DNA from: Paenibacillus sp. 1011MAR3C5
GTDB taxonomy: Bacteria > Bacillota > Bacilli > Paenibacillales > Paenibacillaceae
Direction: 5' to 3'
Assembly: GCF_003591485.1 (NCBI RefSeq)
Contig: NZ_QZCF01000011.1
Span: 92,080-156,079 of the forward strand
Length of the DNA: 64,000 bases
The translations under genes and the position numbers were made by a program. Each line of letters begins with the position of its first letter. Position 1 is the first letter of the stretch. Shown here piece after piece: positions 60,697 to 64,000 of the stretch. Under the pieces are notes generated by a model, which worked only from the letters and a program-made list of their open reading frames with translations, was not told the origin of the DNA and did not search any database.

Positions 60697-61607
60697 ACAC
60701 GGTCAAGTTCGAAGCTCCTTACCTCGGAATAGACATCGGAGGGACAGGCATCAAGGCTGGATTAGTGACAGCAGACGGTAACATTATATTGGAGCGCACA
60801 GTACGAACGCCAATCGAGGAAGGCAGAGCCGGAATGATGAGAGAGATCAGCCGGCTTGCCGCCGATCTAATGGAAGCTTCGGCAGGTAGTGTAGAAGGAA
60901 TAGGAATCGGCTCGGCCGGATTGATCGATCCGGATTCTGGAGAAGTGATCTACGCAACAGACAATTTGCCCGGATGGACGGGTCTTTCGTTGGCCTCGTC
61001 TGTCTCACGGGCAACGGGCCTGCCTGTATGGGCAGATAATGACGTGCACACCGCGGCACTCGGGGAAGTGTGGATGGGGGCAGCCCGTGATTATCATTCA
61101 TTTGCGCTTGTAGCGCTGGGAACAGGAGTCGGAGGCGCGATTGTTCGTAACGGGCAGATCAGTCACGGGTTCGGCGGTCGAAGCGGCGAGATCGGGCATA
61201 TGATCCTGGAGCAAGACGGATTGCTGTGCAATTGCGGCCAACGAGGCTGCATGGAGCAATATGTATCGGGAAGCGCCCTTAATCGAATCGCTCGCGTAAT
61301 CGAGCCTGACTGGGACAGCCGGCGGTTGATCAGAGAGGCGCAAGCTTCTGAATCGCGCGCTCTCCAAGCTATAGATCAATTCGCAGCTCGTCTGGCTGCA
61401 GGACTGATATCCATCTACCATCTCATTGGTCCGCAATCCATTGTAATTGGAGGCGGACTGGTGAATAGCGCGGATGTATGGTGGTCGAGGCTGGAGCATG
61501 CGCTGCGGAGGAAGACGGATATGCCGATTCGGATAGAACCAGCGGGCTTAGGAAATAGGGCAGGTATTATCGGAGCGGCTTATATGGTGAAATGTAAGCT
61601 CCGTTAA
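60693..61607 (+). CDS. nanK: ROK family sugar kinase, probable N-acetylmannosamine kinase
   Basis: The 304-residue protein has the ROK ATP motif LGIDIGGTGIKAGLV, the catalytic-type WADNDVHTAALGE segment, LGTGVGGAIV, the substrate Glu-His pair in GEIGHMIL, and the zinc motif CNCGQRGCMEQY. Next to nanE it is best read as the ManNAc kinase. ATG 60693 overlaps the nanE stop by four bases; the longer frame to 60558 is a shadow of nanE. Glucokinase or another N-acyl-hexosamine activity cannot be excluded. Confidence 0.85.
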   Translation: MNTVKFEAPYLGIDIGGTGIKAGLVTADGNIILERTVRTPIEEGRAGMMREISRLAADLMEASAGSVEGIGIGSAGLIDPDSGEVIYATDNLPGWTGLSLASSVSRATGLPVWADNDVHTAALGEVWMGAARDYHSFALVALGTGVGGAIVRNGQISHGFGGRSGEIGHMILEQDGLLCNCGQRGCMEQYVSGSALNRIARVIEPDWDSRRLIREAQASESRALQAIDQFAARLAAGLISIYHLIGPQSIVIGGGLVNSADVWWSRLEHALRRKTDMPIRIEPAGLGNRAGIIGAAYMVKCKLR

Positions 61608-61624
61608 ACACTTGAAGGATAGAT

Positions 61625-61660
61625 GAGATCTGGTTGTTTCAGGCCAGGTCTCTTCTCGTT
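61625..61660 (+). terminator. Terminator-like hairpin after nanK
   Basis: GAGATCTGG (61625-61633) and CCAGGTCTC (61644-61652) pair over nine positions with one G-U, followed by TTCTCGTTGTC. The U-tract is imperfect. Confidence 0.6.
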
Positions 61661-61843
61661 GTCTTCGCCGTACGCGAATGAGGCTCCTTCCCATGAAGGT
61701 GAAGCGCTAGGACAAATGGTCTCGTAATCGCTGGACGAGCCGAAGCGGTTAACGGCAGTGTCGTTATGGCCGACCAAGGCTACGCTTCGAGGCCTGACGA
61801 AGGTAAGCCTTAGGTCGGGTGGCTTTCGCTTGCCCATCATGGC

Positions 61844-62467
61844 TTAAGAAAGCGGCTTCCGGTTCGAATCATATTGTTTCTTGGCCTTATAGGAGAAGAG
61901 GCTGGCAAGCGCAATCATGATCGGAATGGTCATCCAGAGGAAGCCCCGGCCTAGCGCAAAAGGCGTCTCGAACAGGAAGGAACCCCAGAATGCCGCCCCT
62001 TCCTTCTCCCATAGCCCCGGTGTGTAATATAACGCTTTGGGGTTCAGGAATACAGCAAGATCGATACTGTTCGTTGTAATTAAAACGACAAAGAGAGGAA
62101 TGAAGCAAGCGGCGAGTGATGTCCACATGTCCGCTAATCTTTTGTAGCGTCCTGCTTTGGAGTCCAGATCCGAGAAGATGTCATCTTCTGTGTCTGTACC
62201 GGTTTTCTTGAAGTATTGAGCGCCGGAGCTTCTTGTTCCCGCGATATGCGCCCAGCCGCAATCCTCGAACAGTGCGCGATAATCCTCGAAGTCGGAGGCA
62301 CGGCGGAAGGTGCGGTAATCGATTCGAATAGCGACATCCAGTCCGGGCTTGGCGGGCTCGAATTCATACCCGATCGACTTGCGGGATAAGATATAGCCTT
62401 GTCTTGCCATGTCATTCAACCATTGTTCTTCTTTCTCCAAATCAACAAAATAGTTAAGCTTCCGCAT
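61844..62467 (-). CDS. DUF2812 domain membrane protein
   Basis: The 207-residue protein has an N-terminal DUF2812-type soluble region (about 1-100: MRKLNYFVDLEKEEQWLNDMARQG, YILSRKSIGYEFEP, CGWAHIAGTRSSGAQYFKK) and two membrane helices (about 122-142 and 180-200). DUF2812 genes are regularly found directly after PadR repressors, as here (4-base gap). They are thought to be sensing or transport-associated, but the function is unknown. AGGAGGT seven bases before ATG 62467 decides against the start at 62497. Confidence 0.85.
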   Translation of the reverse strand: MRKLNYFVDLEKEEQWLNDMARQGYILSRKSIGYEFEPAKPGLDVAIRIDYRTFRRASDFEDYRALFEDCGWAHIAGTRSSGAQYFKKTGTDTEDDIFSDLDSKAGRYKRLADMWTSLAACFIPLFVVLITTNSIDLAVFLNPKALYYTPGLWEKEGAAFWGSFLFETPFALGRGFLWMTIPIMIALASLFSYKAKKQYDSNRKPLS

Positions 62468-62471
62468 GATA

Positions 62472-62792
62472 TTACCTCCTGTTGTTCCAACTGTCATTCG
62501 TCACGTTAATCATATGCAACATTCGATCGAAGTCGGCTCTTAGCATCGACACGCCTTGCTCTGTAATTACATATACTTTGCGGCGGCTGTCCTCGCTCGG
62601 AACAGGCTGAATCCATTTCAGCTTCATCAGGTTGTCGATTGCGCCGTATAGTGTTCCAGCCGCCATTCGGACTTGGCCGTGGCTCAACTCCTCGACCTTC
62701 TGCAGAATGGCATAACCGTGTGCGGGCTCAATCAAGGCAAGAAGGATATAATAGACCGTCTCGGTTAACGGCAAATTCCGGTCTCTTGGCAT
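62472..62792 (-). CDS. PadR family transcriptional regulator
   Basis: The 106-residue protein is a winged helix of PadR type: LTETVYYILLALIEPAHGYAILQKVEEL, RMAAGTLYGAIDNLMKLKWI, and RKVYVITEQGVSMLRADF. PadR repressors control themselves and a downstream membrane gene in response to stress or antimicrobials. AAAGGAGAG fits ATG 62792 better than GTG 62795. The upstream region carries a dense palindrome array (62854-62906), a likely autoregulatory operator. Cotranscribed with DUF2812. Confidence 0.92.
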   Translation of the reverse strand: MPRDRNLPLTETVYYILLALIEPAHGYAILQKVEELSHGQVRMAAGTLYGAIDNLMKLKWIQPVPSEDSRRKVYVITEQGVSMLRADFDRMLHMINVTNDSWNNRR

Positions 62793-62853
62793 CACAAGTT
62801 CTCTCCTTTAGTAAGTTGAAGGTTACTGCACAGCATGAAGAACTCACTATACC

Positions 62854-62906
62854 GTTCAACTATTCAGTTCAACTATATAGTTGAATTATATACAGTTGAA
62901 CTGTAT
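62854..62906 (-). promoter_or_regulatory. Palindrome array, probable PadR operator
   Basis: GTTCAACTAT is directly repeated at 62854-62863 and 62867-62876. TTCAACTATATAGTTGAA (62868-62885) is a perfect 18-bp palindrome. ATACAGTTGAACTGTAT (62890-62906) is a second palindrome with an unpaired centre. The array covers the only region where the padR promoter can lie, so it is likely the PadR-binding operator. It may also touch the divergent patatin gene. Confidence 0.68.
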
Positions 62907-62996
62907 AAAGCAAGAGGGCTATAGATTTTTGGTTGTTCAAGTGCTAGGCTGAATAGAGAGGTACGTGCGCGATCAGTGTTGCGAAGGGGGCAGCTC

Positions 62997-63857
62997 ATGA
63001 GTACGAATGGCTTAATATTGGAAGGCGGAGGCATGCGCGGCATTTATACGGCGGGCGTGCTGGAGTATTTTTCAGAGCAAGAGCTTTATTTTCCATATAC
63101 GATCGGCGTGTCTGCCGGCGCCTGCATGGGAGCAAGCTATTTATCCAGACAGCTTGGGCGCAATCGCGTCGTGAATGTGGATTGGGTGAGCGATCCGCGC
63201 TATATATCATGGGGTAACCTATTGAAGAAGGGACAGCTGTTCGGCATGGATTTTATATTCGATGAAATTCCAAACAAGCTGGTGCCGTTCGATTATGAGG
63301 CTTTTCAGAACAGTCCGGAGGAATATGTCATTGGCACGACGGATTGCATGACGGGTGAGTCTGTCTATTACGCCAAGAATGATCCCGATTATGATTTATT
63401 AAGGTTGCTAAGGGCATCAAGTTCGCTTCCCTTCATTGCTCCGATCGTGGAGTTCGGAGACAGGAAGCTGCTGGATGGAGGCATTGCCGATCCCATTCCG
63501 CTGCGAGAGTCGGAGAGGCAAGGCTTCAAGCGCAATGTGCTGATCCTGACCCGTAATAGCGACTATCGCAAATCCCCGTCTCGCTTCCCCTGGATGCTGA
63601 AGCGTGCCTACGCCAAGTATCCGAAGCTTGTGGAGACGATGCTGCGCAGGCATGAGGTCTATAACGAGACACTGGATTATATCGAAAGTCAGGAGAAGGC
63701 GGGCAACGTATTCGTCATTCGGCCGCAAGAGACAATGACCGTAGGCAGAATGGAGCGGGATAAGGAGAAGCTGGATGCGCTCTATATGCAGGGCTACCGC
63801 GATGCGGGCAATCTGATGCCGTCTCTTCAGGAATGGATGGGCATCACAAAAGGATGA
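62997..63857 (+). CDS. Patatin-like phospholipase family protein
   Basis: The 286-residue protein has the patatin features: the oxyanion loop EGGGMRGIYTAGVLE (residues 9-23), the GVSAG nucleophile elbow with catalytic Ser, and LDGGIADPIPL with the catalytic Asp of the Ser-Asp dyad. It would hydrolyse acyl esters of phospholipids. GAAGGGGG fits ATG 62997 rather than 62976. It is divergent from padR and shares its operator-rich intergenic region. An IS element begins 16 bases after its stop codon and may have removed its terminator. Confidence 0.92.
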   Translation: MSTNGLILEGGGMRGIYTAGVLEYFSEQELYFPYTIGVSAGACMGASYLSRQLGRNRVVNVDWVSDPRYISWGNLLKKGQLFGMDFIFDEIPNKLVPFDYEAFQNSPEEYVIGTTDCMTGESVYYAKNDPDYDLLRLLRASSSLPFIAPIVEFGDRKLLDGGIADPIPLRESERQGFKRNVLILTRNSDYRKSPSRFPWMLKRAYAKYPKLVETMLRRHEVYNETLDYIESQEKAGNVFVIRPQETMTVGRMERDKEKLDALYMQGYRDAGNLMPSLQEWMGITKG

Positions 63858-63873
63858 TAAGGTCAGCCAATGA

Positions 63874-64000
63874 TGAACTGCTCCCCGTCAAGTAGACAGT
63901 ACAAAAAATAAAGATCTATGATGCGGCCTTAGCCCTAAATTCTTTGGGACTGAGGCCGTTTAGTTTTTTCTGTAATCGTTCGTAATTGTAAAAGTGGATA
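63874..64000 (-). mobile_element. One end of an IS3-family (IS150-like) insertion sequence
   Basis: A TG-initiated terminal sequence (TGAACTGCTCCCCGTCAAGT at 63874-63893, continuing AGACAG) precedes the C-terminal end of an IS3-type transposase on the minus strand. The terminal sequence, its distance to the transposase stop and the protein motif all fit the 3' end of an IS3-family element. The rest lies beyond the window. Confidence 0.8.
63916..63999 (-). CDS. IS3-family transposase OrfB, C-terminal fragment
   Basis: The last 27 residues of a minus-strand frame read IHFYNYERLQKKLNGLSPKE and end in AAS with a TAG stop. This is the conserved tail of IS3-family integrase-core transposases (Y-N-x-x-R, L-x-L-S-P-x-E-F-R). 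It is cut by the window edge; nothing suggests a pseudogene. Confidence 0.82.
   Translation of the reverse strand: MHFYNYERLQKKLNGLSPKEFRAKAAS

Overview
The window reads as a chromosomal segment of a low-to-moderate GC, spore-forming, S-layer-bearing Firmicute, most likely Paenibacillus or a close relative. The supporting signs are strong AGGAGG-type ribosome binding sites with frequent GTG/TTG starts, an SLH-domain cell-surface protein, CotF and DUF3231 spore-coat-type genes, RNase J, two LplABC-type sugar ABC transporters, and a YesM/YesN-type two-component pair. No rRNA, tRNA, CRISPR array or prophage was seen. The only mobile DNA is one end of an IS3-family element at the right edge. The species assignment is inference.

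Layout. 0-2 kb: an autoregulated HTH gene with a penicillin-V-acylase-like Ntn hydrolase. 2-5.8 kb: an operon of a membrane protein, a solute-binding/VWA fusion and a TelA protein. 5.8-24.9 kb: a polysaccharide locus. Its left arm, on the minus strand, holds two permeases, a binding lipoprotein, a deacetylase-like enzyme, a DegT aminotransferase, a cytoplasmic beta-propeller, an alpha/beta esterase and a GntR-binding-protein fusion regulator. Its right arm, on the plus strand, holds a 1732-residue SLH-anchored propeller protein and a heparinase II/III-like lyase. 25-28.5 kb: TetR, a short-chain dehydrogenase, and an ECF sigma/anti-sigma pair. 28.5-31.5 kb: two spore-coat-type genes and RNase J on the minus strand.

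31.5-37.2 kb: a more AT-rich exopolysaccharide operon of a ManC-like guanylyltransferase, a GT2 synthase fused to two MshEN (c-di-GMP-binding-type) domains, and a GT39-like membrane glycosyltransferase. 37.2-45.6 kb: an acid-sugar operon of a RuBisCO-like protein, DUF1537 kinase, GntR/FCD regulator, zinc dehydrogenase, TRAP transporter and class II aldolase-type decarboxylase. It has a clear promoter, a cre-like site and an 11-bp-phased operator array. 45.9-61.6 kb: an amino-sugar polymer locus of an ABC transporter, response regulator/kinase pair, AraC regulator, 2-hydroxyacid dehydrogenase, (alpha/alpha)6 glycosidase, NagZ-type GH3 enzyme, FAD oxidoreductase, NanE and NanK. 61.8-64 kb: a PadR/DUF2812 pair behind a striking palindrome array, a patatin-like phospholipase, and the IS end.

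The most promising unassigned systems are the RuBisCO-like acid-sugar operon, the MshEN-glycosyltransferase operon, the ManNAc-polymer locus that lacks a sialate lyase, and the polysaccharide locus with paired cytoplasmic and S-layer propellers. All gene functions are read from motifs and remembered family knowledge. No database search was run.
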